Positions 48,115-60,366 of a stretch of 64,000 nucleotides of DNA are shown in pieces. The stretch covers positions 4,208,501-4,272,500 of the forward strand of contig JAUCBN010000016.1 of assembly GCA_035048815.1 (NCBI GenBank), given 5' to 3'. The translations under genes and the position numbers were made by a program. The stretch comes from Abelmoschus esculentus (Eukaryota > Streptophyta > Magnoliopsida > Malvales > Malvaceae). The stretch's first letter is position 1; the number at the start of each line of letters is the position of its first letter. The notes beneath the pieces are model-generated. The model was given only the letters and a program-made list of their open reading frames with translations. It was not told the DNA's origin and did not search any database.

Positions 48115-48199
48115 CTGATTGAAATCAATCGATACCCCCAATTGTCGAACCCTAACCTTGACCAGAAACAGTAGCCGGATCTCCCATGTAAAAGAAAGC

Positions 48200-49620
48200 A
48201 TACTAGGACCGATTATATATAGGATAAATATTGCAACAAATTTAAATCCACACAAATATCTTTTTTGCTATTTTCTATTATATTACTAATTTGATGTTTT
48301 AAAAAAAACAACGTTTTAGATAAAATATTATAAATTATTATTTAGTAACAATTTGTATCTGATTAATTTGGTGAAGTTGGAGAAATATTATTGCTGAATT
48401 TTTTAATCTATTATACCCTTTAAATTATTTTTAAATTTATTACAGTTTTACAGTATTTAAATATTTTTATTAAAATATTAAACTTAGATTGTTTACACTT
48501 TGTTTTTATAATAGGACAAATAAAATTATATCACGTGCTGATATTACTGGTGTTAAAATTCGTGATTTTTAAAAATAATAATAGTTTTTTTTTATCGATA
48601 AGATTAAATGGTATATACAAAATTGATATATTGTTAAAATTTTATTTAAGACGTGTACGTCAAATAAGATTTTAAAGAATTTTAGTAACCTAACATTTGC
48701 TTTAAACTTGAATAATGTAATCTTATATTTAAAATATTTACTTTAAAATGTCTATATTAAAGAGAGCTCTAATAAAATCACGTGAAATTATTAGTCTAAT
48801 TTAATATTTAAAAACAATTCATTTAAAATGCGTGCTTTAAAAATAAATAAAATAAATTTAATATATAAGTTTGGGTAAACAATTTTGAAAAATCTTTTAC
48901 TTCAACTATGTTCCAAATAAAAAGTAAGAGTCTTGATAATATTTATTATAAAATTTGTTTAAAATTCAGTTGTTTATCGTATATGAGAAGAGATGAACTA
49001 CAAGAAACTTAGGAACATACACAGGGATTAGGTTAAACTGTTTGACTGTATAAAATTTATCGTAAAAATTCGGGTATAAGATAAAAACGTACATATAGAC
49101 CATGTAAATAGATATATATATATACAGCTTGAGAAATTCCTAAAAAAAAGGCTGCTTAAGGACACTTATAGAGTCTATACTTATTTTTTTCTCAGATTTA
49201 AATAAATAAAATTCAAACACTTATTAAAAAACGAAATTATATCGATAATAAATTATAATTATTATTTTAGATTAATCGTATAAATAAAAATCAAGATTAG
49301 CACTATACGTTTGTCTAAAAATAGACTAGCACTATAAATAACATCTAGAGAAAATATGGTCCTATCCTTGGAAAAATTGTTTAACGTAATACTTGTAATT
49401 TAAAGATATCTAATACTCCCTGTAACCAGGCTTGTGGATGATTGTTAAACCGAATAGGTTTGTCAAGCATACATCCCAGTCCCAGATTCAAAGTCTACAA
49501 CTGTATCACCTGCAGGCTGCAACAACTAATGTGACTCTCAAGTCTCAACACCAACACCCAGATAAAATTATTAACCTGAAGGAAAGGAGTACAAATGAAT
49601 CAAGGGACACTGTTCTTCAC
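48200..49620. other. AT-rich intergenic DNA
   Basis: No gene, RNA or structured repeat recognised. The last 200 bp are probably the 3' untranslated region of the lipase gene. Confidence 0.5.
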
Positions 49621-49671
49621 AACCATAACGTATGATCCGGAGTGCATGTTTTACCTATATGTACATCACCG

Positions 49672-52600
49672 TCAATCAAAACTATGCGACTTCTTCAGCA
49701 CCGGCGTGTGACCAGATTCATCTCTTTCGAGAAGACGTTCGATCAATTCATTCCAGCTTTCTTTATTCTTGCTTTTACCTGATGGTCTTGAAGATGATTC
49801 GCCATCCACGCTAGATGTATGGGAGCTCTCTCCATCCTCGAGCTCATCGAAAGTTCCGTATCGAGAAGGTGAATAAGCATAGGGCACTGACAGTGTTACA
49901 GCCCTTTGTAGTGCAGCTTTGTGCTCTTCTCTGTGTTCTCTAGCTAAAGTCTCCTGTCGTTCCATTCTCTGTTTCTTCGGGATCTCCATGATCTGATCTT
50001 TCTCCAGCATTAACTAAAGCGAAATTGACAAGTTTTTCTGGTTTGATTTCAGTGTACTTTGGAGAACAGATTGCATAGGATACCAAAAAGCAGAGAGAGA
50101 TTCACATAAGGTATATTAGAAACACCTGTCTAAATGTTCTTTAAACCAAGGATTAAATAAATCAAACCAAGCTTGAACCGGTTCAAATTCAGTCAGCATG
50201 AAAAATAAAAACAAAAGTTAATAATTTAGTAAAATTCATTAAAAAAAAAAGTAAAAAAGGAATTAGGTTATAAAATGACCCTAAAATTGGGTTGAAAAAA
50301 GCCCAAAATATAATGAAAACTTCATTTTTTGGTTAAAATATCAAAATTATTAAAAAAAACAAATTTACCGGTTTGCCAGTTTTCCAGTTCAACCTACATG
50401 GTTAACGGTTGAACTATGAGGTTCTCGATTCAACTGGCTGATCCAGTCCAGTTTTTCATCACTGCTTTAAGCCATCAAAAACACTATATATGCATTAATT
50501 TCATCCACAGTCTAAGGCTATAGCTATTAGCGCCCCACCCATCAAAAAACAGAACTTACATCCATCGCTCGCCGTGCTTCTCTCTCTATCCATATTATAG
50601 CATGGTCCGAGGTGGCATTACAAGAAAGAACAATGTGCTCAAACCTCCCATCGACGGGCACTGCTGTCCTCACAACAGGAGGAAATCTTCCTAGCCTGCA
50701 ATCATGATGTATGATAAACAGTTGATCAAGAGGTCAAACTTTCATATGCATTGTGGCATATCTTTTTATTATTAAATCCTGACATCTTATTTATTTTTAG
50801 TTTAAGAACATCTCAGATAAAAGAAACATAAGACATGAGGCCAGTTTGTATTTCCTCTATGCTATATAATGACCACAACATCAATGGAATTTAGCAACCT
50901 TCCCAACATACAAAATCCTGTACTAGAATCCAACCTTGCAATGTGGTCTCAAAGTAATAAATAACTGAAATAAGTAAGCACTATGCAAATGTAGTGGAGA
51001 CCTGAAAGGCTTTCGCTCAACAATATGATAGAGGCGACCAGGAGCATACAGCCTCCTTGGATCTCTAAGCATCTTCTCCTCTGGTATACAAGTATCTCTC
51101 ATGCATCTCATACAAAGTAGGCAAGGCAAACTGTTTAAACGGGGAAAGCTATAAGTTGTCAATAGATTAAAAATAACATCAAGAGAAAGAATGGTTAGCT
51201 TTGCAACAATAGTGGATCTAAACTCTCACTTTTTCTTATTCCTCTTTTTTTTTTTTTTTTTTCCTGTGTGTGTGTGTGACAATAACAGTTCTGTAAGAAG
51301 AAAATGGAAGAAGAAGCTCTACGACTAGCTTTGAAAATGATATTAGAATATACCCCAGGAGCATATCAGCAGTAAACATAACTGTAAATTGAAATGGGTG
51401 ATAAAGTCCAACCATACCAGAAAAGAGACTTGAAAATATCTTCCAATGGTGTGGCTGTTCGTGGCAAGAAGTCATCCTAATTCAGCAGTAGCCATAATTA
51501 AATATAAAAGAAAAATAATAATATAGTAACGGATACATTGAAGATTTAAACGAATAAAAAGTTGGAAATCAATCACTATGACAAATAAAACATATCATCA
51601 ACTAATAAAATCTTAACCAGGTGCTTTCCACATTTGGTGTCATTACCAGTTTAGATGAGATAAGATCTTCTAGGTATAAAAGATGCTTCTTATCTCCCAT
51701 CAGTTAGTTCAAATACAACAGAAATCAGTAAAATCACACATGTTAAGGTGCATTTATACCAACCATTTAATTTCTTAGAAATGAGAGCTGAAATTAGTAA
51801 CCACCCGAGTCACTTTGCCAAAATTACAATCTTATAATTAAAAATTGTCTTATATAAGCATGAAACTTCCCCATTCATCAAGCTTTGTAGAAATATGAAA
51901 ATATAAAGTTTCAAGGGAATGAGTAAGTAGAATATAAAGTAAAAAAATTGAGTTCGTTGTGTTAATGAACTAATCTCCAGGAAACAGAAACCATTCATGC
52001 ATTATCTCAGCTAGTCAGTAAGAACATCCTTTTATCTTACTGAGAAAAAAAATCAGATGGCTCATATCCCAAAAATCTTGGTCAAATAACATGTGGTGCA
52101 ACATGATTTACTACTACTAGCACTACAAACAATTACAGTTCTTGAGTGATTTCTACAGATGGAAGTAACAACATTATGTTTATCTGCAACCGACTGATAG
52201 TATCATTCATCACACACAATAATCTGAAACAAACAATAAATGGAAAAATGAAGAAAAAAAAGAGGCTTGCCTGAAGAACCACAGAATTGATGACATCTGC
52301 ATATCTGACTGCTAAGTTTAGCGACATGCACCTTGCTGGTGCAATAGCATAACACCTAATCCTCCTCCTATCAATGTTTCCCAGTTTATCATGGTGCTGA
52401 ACAACCACCAACGCCAACATGGCAGCTACACCCGAACCAAGAGAATGACCAGCAAATGTCAAAGTATACTCCGGATGTTTCTCCACCAATTCCTTCAAAA
52501 TATCACACTCTGCATCCAAAACCCATCCAGCAGCTTTCAAGAGTCCATTATGAACATAGCCACCATCAAATTTCTTTTTCCCCAGTTTATTATCCAAAAG

Positions 52601-52975
52601 CACTTGGTAGTCACTCTCCTTTGCCAAATTAAGACCTCTAATGGCAAGAACTATATCAGCATGATCATGATCAAGATATAATATATATGGAGGAGCACAT
52701 CCTTGAGTGTCTTCATAAGTTTTTCTGAGAATCAACCAATCTGGTTTGATCCCATATCCCCCAGGGGGTTCCCAAAGTGGGTGTCGAATATCTTCTTCAT
52801 AGACTGCTAGAATATAGCGGCATAGTCGTGGGACAGGCTCAAATTCTTCAGCAGTTGCAATGCCCCATGTTTCACTGTCATGGCCAGCCGTATGAAGACA
52901 TCTTTTCCATGCCCAGCGTGCACATGCCAGACAGTAAACACATTCAAGGAGTGGGATGCCACATATGATTGACAT
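49672..52975 (-). CDS. Class-3 lipase, calmodulin-binding heat-shock protein type
   Basis: Five coding exons: 52975-52271, 51476-51418, 51130-51002, 50695-50560, 50013-49672; joined in frame to 456 aa. The first intron has a GC donor, the rest GT-AG. The N-terminal mono/diacylglycerol lipase region (CGIPLLECVYCLACARWAWK) precedes an alpha/beta-hydrolase core with nucleophile S178 in TFAGHSLGSG. Asp in the DDFLPRT block and His in SDHAIIWIE are candidate triad partners. The C-terminus is charged and Ser-rich. It closely resembles, from memory, Arabidopsis At5g37710/At3g49050, annotated as calmodulin-binding heat-shock lipases; length is similar. Expected to hydrolyse acyl glycerides, perhaps under calcium-calmodulin control. 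The substrate is not known. Confidence 0.9.
51245..51279. repeat. Poly-T / (TG)n tract in a lipase intron
   Basis: A T run followed by (TG)n inside the intron between coding exons 2 and 3. Confidence 0.6.
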
Positions 52976-54150
52976 TGATGTCTACCCTCTTTAAGTATGG
53001 CAATGTAGATCATAAAATATGGATTCCGTACTAAATGACTTAGAAACTAGTGAAATAGTCAAATGATGTCAGAAATACCAGACAGGAACTTAGTATATGC
53101 AACTTTCTCAATGCTTTGAGAATTGAGTGAGAGACCAAAGTCCACATCTACTCAACAGTGATTGTAGAACTTGGGATTCAAAATCTGCAATTTGAAGAGA
53201 AGGAAATATAACTTGTAGATGCTCTATTACATAATTTCAACCACAAAGCATTTGTACAAGTATTCCAATTCAGTAAATTAATTGACAAACTATGTACAGG
53301 GATGCACTAATAAACGAACATACCAAAATAACTATAAGAACTGAATCCAAAGGTCAATAAAATGGATTGTTTCTATTAACAGCAAAGATTTAAGGATCAA
53401 TGAGAAACATGCTTCCACTTCACACCATGTGAAGACCGGGTCAAAGACAGGCACTCACCAGAGACATAAAAGGATGGCTAAGCAAAGAACTACAACCCCA
53501 ATCGGCTCATAAGTCGATAGCTGCACCAAAAAAAAAATCTGGGTATTTCCACCAGTACGGCTCCAATGTCATAAGTGATGGCTGATGAGTGATGAACAAT
53601 TTCTAGCACTGAAATAGGCAAAGAAAGAGAAAATAAGAAAGACCCAGGATGTGGGATTTCAGTCTGAGCAAGAAGAAAACAAATGGGATCCCAATCTCTC
53701 AAATTTGATTCTCCTCATATGGAAATCTTCCTTGGTAAGGAAATTATTAAAAAAACATGGACTGTTAATGAATTGATGATTGATGTTTTGAGACGAGATT
53801 AATGATGAGATGCTAAAACGAGCATTTAAATTAACAGAAAAAAGGGCACCTAAAAGTCAAAGTCCAATCTGGAGACGGGTGTAGAAGGAAGGTGGAAGGA
53901 AGGAATCGTTAGATTTGGATGCGAATGTGCAGTGAATGTGAAAGTGAAGGAGAGGTTCATCATTTGTCTGTATTTTAGAGAGCAGCTGGTTAAAAGTGTT
54001 AATAAGTTTAGAGTTGAGTGGCTTATTGGTCTTTTAAGGAGAGAAAAAAATTCATTTTTTAATAATTTTTACGGAGAAAAAGAAAAACTTGGCTGCTATT
54101 GGGATAGATGACGCAGGTAGTTAAAACGTCACTTAAAAAACAACTAAAAA
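52976..54150. other. 5' region of the lipase gene
   Basis: Lies upstream of the lipase ATG. It probably holds non-coding 5' exons and introns to about 53700 and the promoter to about 54000. No other gene seen. Confidence 0.4.
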
Positions 54151-54179
54151 AATTTTATCCGTTTACCCGGTTATTTATA

Positions 54180-55790
54180 TATACAATTGGTTGCGAAATT
54201 TATACACAATTTCTTATAAAAATTGTAAACTAAAAAGGTATATATATAAATTGTTACAAATATAAGGATTTGTGTATATACATAAACCCTTACAAATATA
54301 GTAAGAAAAACGGTATGTCCATAATTCCTTACAACGTAAGAATTTGTTTACATACACAATTGGTTACGAGTATACATAATATGACACGAAAATGATAAGA
54401 ATATGTGTATGTACACAATTCCTTACAAAATATACACAATGACTTACGAAAATCGTAAGGAAATTGGTATGTACACATATCATTACGACTTGAAACCATG
54501 AGCTAAAGGAGGACATCCAAGGGTAAGGATTTGTGTACATACACAATTGCTTATTCGTATACGTAATATGGCACAAAAATGGTAAGTATTTGTGTATGTA
54601 CACAATTCCTTACAAAAGATACATAACGGCTTACAAAAACCGTAAGGAAAAAGGTATGTACACAAATCCTTATGACTTGAAACCATAAGCTAAAGGAGGA
54701 CATCCAAGGGTAAGGATTTGTGTACATACACAATTGCCTACGCGTATACATAATATGTCACAAAAATGGTAAAAAGTTGTGTATGTACACAATTCCTTAT
54801 AACATATACACATCGGCTTACGAAAACCATAAGAAAAAAGGTATGTACACAAATCCTTACGACTTGAAATCATGAGCTAAAGGAGGACATCCAAGAGTAA
54901 GGATTTGTATACATACACAATTGCCTACGCGTATACATAATATGGTACAAAAATAGTAAGAATTTACGTATGTACACAATTCCTTACAACATATACACAT
55001 CGGCTTACGAAAATCGTAAGGACAAAGGTATATACATAAATCCTTACGACTTGAAACCATGAGCTAAAGGAGGACATCCAAGGGTAAGGATTTGTGCACA
55101 TACATAATTGCTTACGCGTATACATAATATGACACAAAAATGGTAAGCATTTGTGTATGTACACAATTCTTTGCAAAAGATACACAACGGCTTACGAAAA
55201 CCGTAAGGAAATAGGTATATACACAAATCCTTACGACTTGAAACCATAAGCTAAAGAGGACATCCAAGGGTAAGGATTTGTGTACATACACAATTGCCTA
55301 CGCGTATATATAATATGACACAAAAATGGTAAGGAGTTGTGTATGTACACAATTTCTTACAACATATACACATCGTCTTACGAAAACCGTAAGGAAAAAG
55401 GTATATACACAAATCCTTACGACTTGAAACTATGAGGACATCAAAGGGTAAGGATTTGTGTATATACACAATTGCTTACGCGTATGCATAATATGATACA
55501 AAAATGGTAAGTATTTATGTATGTACACAATTCTTTACAAAGTATACACAATGGCTTACGAAAACCATAAGGAAAAAGGTATGTACATAAATCCTTACGA
55601 CTTCGATACCATGAGCTAAAGGAGGTCATCCAAGGATAAGAATTTGTGTACATACACAATTGGTTACGAGTATACATAATATGCCACAAAATGGTAAGGA
55701 TTTGTGTATGTACACAATTCCTTACAAAGTATACACAAATGCTCACGAAAACCGTAAGGGAAAATGTATGTACACAAATCCTTACAAATT
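54180..55790. repeat. 187-bp minisatellite array
   Basis: Units marked by the GGACATCCAA word start at 54511, 54698, 54885, 55072, 55258, 55436 and 55624, giving spacings of 187, 187, 187, 186, 178 and 188. Less regular partial units lie to the left from about 54180. Each unit has three sub-blocks of about 60 bp built on near-palindromes such as TTGTGTATGTACACAA, each followed by CCTTAC or GCTTACG. Overlapping minus-strand open frames of about 67 codons shift frame every unit because 187 is not a multiple of 3, so it is not coding. Confidence 0.92.
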
Positions 55791-55935
55791 AAATTATATA
55801 TTATTTTTATTTGAATATTTATTATACGAATATTTTTATTCGTATATTTTTATTCGAATATTTATTATATAAATATTTTTATTCCTATATTTATTATTAG
55901 AATATTTATTAAAAAATATTTTTATCTGAATAACG
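55790..55935. repeat. AT-rich short tandem repeat beside the minisatellite
   Basis: ATTTTTATTCGTATATTT-type words repeat at roughly 20-bp spacing, abutting the right end of the array. Confidence 0.55.
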
Positions 55936-56859
55936 ATACACGACACACAAGTATAGTGACTCAAACCAACTTGGTAGTTTTCAATTTCGGTTTAATTCAA
56001 ATAACAATAATTTATTAATTTATAAATTATAAAACATTTAAATACAATAATTTAATTTAATTTTCAATTTTTCGATTCAAGATACTGAGCTCACTAATTA
56101 GTCATGGTCACTATTCTCCATGGAATCAGTTTCATACAATTTTATACTTAAGTCTAGTGTTGTTTGCTGGTATTTATGGTTATTTTACACAATTATATGT
56201 GTCAATTTTATACTTATCAAGTTCATCCATTTACTAAACATACTCTAAAAAACTGAATTACAAGACTATCATAACACATACTATTCCAAACCAAAAAAAC
56301 AAACTTCTCATTTATACACTATCAATATCACCACATTCAGATTACAGACACATACAGCGGTCGATTCAAACATTCATATATATCTCGATCTTCATCATCG
56401 CTCTTGAACTTCATACCCGATGTCTTCTGGTTTAGTAATGTCATATTTATGTTCAGTGTTGTTGTATGGATCGTCATTGTTCAGACTATACTGCAATACA
56501 AAGTTAAAGGTCATGATTCAGGAAGTACCGAGATAAATAATTTACCTTCTCCCAACGACGATCAATAGCAATAAATGCCACCAAAAAAGCCTCTATTAAT
56601 ATGAGAATAATTTTGATAAGTTTGTAATGATAGTTTGATCAAGTTAAGGCAAAGCATGCAATAGAATGCAATAGAATAATTTTCATAATATTTCACTTCG
56701 GGCCCAAATCCTCGGTATTGCAGTTATTCAAGATAAATAGTTTACCTTAACTTGATCAAACTATCATTACTTATCAAGTAATCTGAATTGTTTCAGATTA
56801 TTTAAAAAATAATTCATGTCATGAAATACTTGTCCAACATGTTTAGTAAATGTTTTATT
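55936..56859. other. Intergenic DNA with one inverted repeat
   Basis: AT-rich. Apart from the hairpin at 56613-56777, no feature is clear. Two exon-like minus-strand segments near 56430-56580 (one ends GYEVQER-stop) could be further gene debris but match no family I recognise. Confidence 0.4.
56613..56777. repeat. Inverted repeat, 33-37 bp arms
   Basis: Arm 56613-56649 pairs with 56745-56777 except for a 4-base bulge; the spacer is 95 bp. Transcribed, it would fold into a long hairpin. Confidence 0.7.
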
Positions 56860-58431
56860 TACATGAAGGTCACCTAGATAATGTCCATTGTAGTTTCCAC
56901 CATATATATACATCTTATCCTGAATAACTACAGCTCCATGCTGAAAATAAGAGTAATCATTCTTTAGAATAGGACAACTGCAAAACTAGAAAAGATTGTA
57001 TTTAACTTTTAAATGATAGACATGTCAATACCTGATAGCGAGCTTTGGGACATCGACAACTTATTGGAGGTGAAATTCATTTATCATACACAACAATGGA
57101 ATCAAGGCCTTCTGAAACAACATCTTTGTCCTCAGTTTCCACCAAACTTCTATTTTCAGCAGAAATATTCTTTGTCTCAGAAAAAGAATTTATATTCCCG
57201 GGGATAGGCTCAACATTTGAATTATGCTACGAACATGCAACCAAGTTAAGAAAGTAAAAGTGAGTACAGAGAACAAAAAATCCACTAAAACAACCAGAGT
57301 AACTTGGCTTATCTCATTCAAATTTTAAGTATAAAAGAACAATTATGTGAAAACCAATTTCTTCAGAATTGAGAATATGAGATAGAGTTATATATCATTG
57401 AGTATACAAAGATGCCCAATCAAAACCTTGAAATAACATCAATTGGGCATATAAAACTAGCTTTCAACCATCTAAATCCTTGTGTAACACATGCATAATA
57501 ACTGTGTTTATATGTTAGATGGAAACTTAGACCAATCTAAATCAGATAATTTAGACTAACATAAAAGAAATTCATTATCTTCAACTAGACAATATAAACT
57601 ATGCAGAACAGTGATGCAGCATCACCGAATACTGAAACAGCTAAAAAAACATTCAAGCTCAATATGTAATAGGCACTCAAATTTGACCTATGTCCATTAA
57701 CATCTCTCCAGGTTAACATAATTATCGTTTATCATTCAAACCACTTTTAAGATAATGGATTAAAACACTATCAAACTAAGCATAACCATATCAAACAACC
57801 CTAACTGAGTGTGAACATAAACATATGTATGAAATTAACCCCAACGACAAGCACCACCAAAAAATTAAAACTATACACAGTAGCAAATAAGCTTACAAAC
57901 CTTTTTCCATTTGCTTTGTTCGACATGACTCCATGAACTAGGCTTTGGAACATTACAAGACCTACAGTAGCCTGTAAATAACATAATTACCATAATAATG
58001 AATGGAATTAGTACCATTAGAAAATGAGTTTCTTATCTCAAACAATTAATGAAAATATTTATTTGATTATTCGAGAGATCAAAATCCAAATTACCTTCAA
58101 TTCAGAGCGTAAAATTAGATCTACCAAAATTATACTTAAAATACTCCAAAAGTGAATATACAAATCATTAACAAAAGCACTCTAATATACGAAAACCTTA
58201 GATGAAATCAAATCGATGTAGCATTGAGAAAGTTGGATTCTATGAAAAAGGGAGACAGAAAAATCACCTGTTGGTATAAGGCGTAGAAGATCAAAGCAAC
58301 GTCGTTAGAGAACCTGGAGCCGATGTCTTTGTTGTTGGAATTGGGAGATCCATCGAAGCCGCGAAAGAAGCCACCGCGTAGAATCGTTCGGAGTATGCTG
58401 GGCCAGAGTTTGCCCCCGCTATAGTCGTCAT
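56860..58431 (-). pseudogene. Decayed ACBP4/5-like acyl-CoA-binding kelch gene
   Basis: Exon-like pieces at 58431-58268, 57971-57901, 57226-57032 and 56940 to about 56860, still with splice borders. They read an ACBP4/5 N-terminus (NSGPAYSERFYAVASF; FSNDVALIFYALYQQ), the start of the acyl-CoA-binding domain (NVPKPSSWSHVEQSKWKK) and the linker (SETKNISAENRSLVETEDKD). The first kelch strand follows (DKMYIYGGNYNGHYLGDLH). Damage: a frameshift in exon 1 after VASF, another in exon 2 near ATVG, a TGA at 57079-57077 where the family has Trp. The rest of the acyl-CoA-binding domain is missing and nothing follows the first kelch motif. Intact family members bind long-chain acyl-CoA in the cytosol. 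Confidence 0.8.
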
Positions 58432-58696
58432 TTCCTCTTTTAGTTGTTTTTTTTTTTTTACCTAATCAACCGGTTAACTAACCCTTTATATTTTTTTTTA
58501 ATCTAATGGTTCATATTAATTTAACTTCATCTAAAGGTTTAAAATTTTAGGTCGTTTTTTAACCGTCAATTAAACTGTCGGCTTTTAGAATTACCCCCGA
58601 TGATGCATGAATTATTTTGGTTTATGCTTTTTATTAAAATAGTTTAAATATTAATATTTTATTTTAAATTAAAATTATTGTGAACGAATATTATCC

Positions 58697-59437
58697 AGGC
58701 ATAAAGATAGTCTTCACCCTCAATGTTTATAATTTTGGTCATTTTAGCCCCTATCAAATACATAAACGCGGGATATAGTTTTATTTCAATCTAAAAATAT
58801 AAAATAATTAAAATTTAAATAAAATATTAAAATTATTTTTTATTTATTAAAAATTAATTAAATCTAAAACAAAAGGCTACTAAACATTTTCAACCTTAAC
58901 TATAGTAAAATCAAAATTTTATCTAAAAAAGTATGAACATAATCTGAGAAGAAAGTGTTTTGTATAGTTTGTTACCGGTGAATCAAAGATAAAATTTTAT
59001 GATAATAATCAATTAATTTATTATTTTAATTTAGAATTTAGGTATTTTAGTTTTAATCTAAATTGGAGTTTTAGGGTTTTATAAAGATATTTTAGTTTAG
59101 TTAGGGTTGAGAATATTTAGTAAATTTTTGTTTTGTATTTAATTAATTTTTAATATTTTATTTAAATTTTATTTTTTTATATTTTATATTAGAATAAAAT
59201 TATATTCTATATGTATATATTTAATAGGTTAGATTATATGTCATTTAAAATATATTATCACATATATATATATGTGATATGTTACCATTATTAAATTTTT
59301 AACGGTTCAGTTATCATGATAGTTAAAAATGAGTTATTTGTTAAAAAGACATAGATTAAGGGTTAAATTTATCCCAAAAGAAAGGGCCAAAATAACAAAA
59401 ATTATAAACGTTAAGGGTGAAAATTATCTTTATGCCT
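58697..59437. repeat. Foldback / MITE element with ~55-bp terminal inverted repeats
   Basis: Left end AGGCATAAAGATAGTCTTCA... through TAATTTTGGTCATTTTAGCCCC; the right end is its inverse with a few mismatches (from GGGCCAAAATAACAAAA to TTTATGCCT). The interior is AT-rich and non-coding, and contains a perfect 24-bp palindrome at 59256-59279. A target duplication is not clear. Probably a non-autonomous DNA transposon. Confidence 0.7.
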
Positions 59438-59695
59438 ATTACCAATTAATGATAAATAATTTAAAATGACATATTAAATTTATATGATAGTATATGTCAC
59501 AATAATAATATTATATAAATAATATGTTAACCTTATAAAATAATATATCAGTTAAAAATAATTTATAAAATTATATAAAATATAAAATATTTTTAATCTG
59601 ACGTGTTATTTTGTTAAATTATTTTAAATTAATAAATGGTTCTCAAATTTGTATGGTGCTTGTATTTGGGTCTACTTTCTCTAAAGACGTGAAAT

Positions 59696-59701
59696 TGGGC
59701 C
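59696..59701 (+). promoter_or_regulatory. Site II-like TGGGCC upstream of RPL36
   Basis: TGGGCC about 120 bp upstream of the telo-box. TCP-bound site II elements (TGGGCY) are typical of plant ribosomal protein promoters. Pairing with a telo-box strengthens the call. Confidence 0.5.
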
Positions 59702-59815
59702 CAAAAATGGTGAATATGTATTTTGGGTTGGATAATGGCTTATTATTAAAATAAATAAAAATTAAAACCTAGAAAGACACTTAGCCTGTAATATATTGCT
59801 AAGATCGCCAACGCA

Positions 59816-59824
59816 AAACCCTAA
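59816..59824 (+). promoter_or_regulatory. Telo-box AAACCCTAA at the RPL36 leader
   Basis: Exact AAACCCTAA near the likely transcription start. Telo-boxes are a hallmark of plant translation-machinery genes. Confidence 0.65.
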
Positions 59825-59859
59825 TATTCTACTCCGCCTCAGATTCGCCGTTTCAACAG

Positions 59860-60364
59860 GTAACTGGTTTGATTGCTTAAGTAATGAAGAAGACAATGGA
59901 AATAGGGCATTTTTTAGTTGGATTCGAGATTTTGCTAATGTTTTTTATTCGATTCGTGGTTGTTTTATATTATATGATTTTCGTAAAAACAATGTTTCTC
60001 GTTTAAAGTTGCATGTTCTGAGTTTGTGCTTTTTAGGGTTTTGCGACCATTTTTCGTTTCATTCGCAGTAAAGCTTATACAATTACAGATCTTGATCTTA
60101 AGATTAACTGCCGATTCTAGTGAATTTTATGAAATTTTAGAGCTTTATGAAATCAGCAACTTGAGAAGTGTTTGGGTCCTTAATTATACATTATTTACAC
60201 CTGTTCAAAGCTTGAACTGAAATGTGAATGATTGCTGATTGGATTTGAAGGATTATTTGAACATTCATGGTTGTGTTGAGAACTTTGACATGGCTTAAAA
60301 ATGATGATCCCCACTGCACCCTTTTCATTTTATTTATAAATGTGATTTATTGTTGCTTAAGCAG
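59860..60364 (+). other. 5' UTR intron of RPL36
   Basis: Donor CAACAG|GTAACT and acceptor AAGCAG two bases before the ATG. A leader intron is common in plant ribosomal protein genes. The open frames inside it are incidental. Confidence 0.7.
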
Positions 60365-60366
60365 AC

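Noticed and set aside
54364..55746. Series of overlapping minus-strand frames of about 67-100 codons considered as a repeat-protein gene
   Set aside because: They are the 187-bp minisatellite read in shifting frames; the frame changes every unit and the peptides are low complexity.
56430..56585. Two exon-like minus-strand segments (AFLVAFIAIDRRWEK, then a block ending GYEVQER-stop)
   Set aside because: Splice borders look plausible, but no family is recognised and no further exons connect, so it is mentioned only in the intergenic entry.
59796..60220. Open frames upstream of RPL36
   Set aside because: They fall in the 5' leader and leader intron of RPL36 and have no recognisable protein features.
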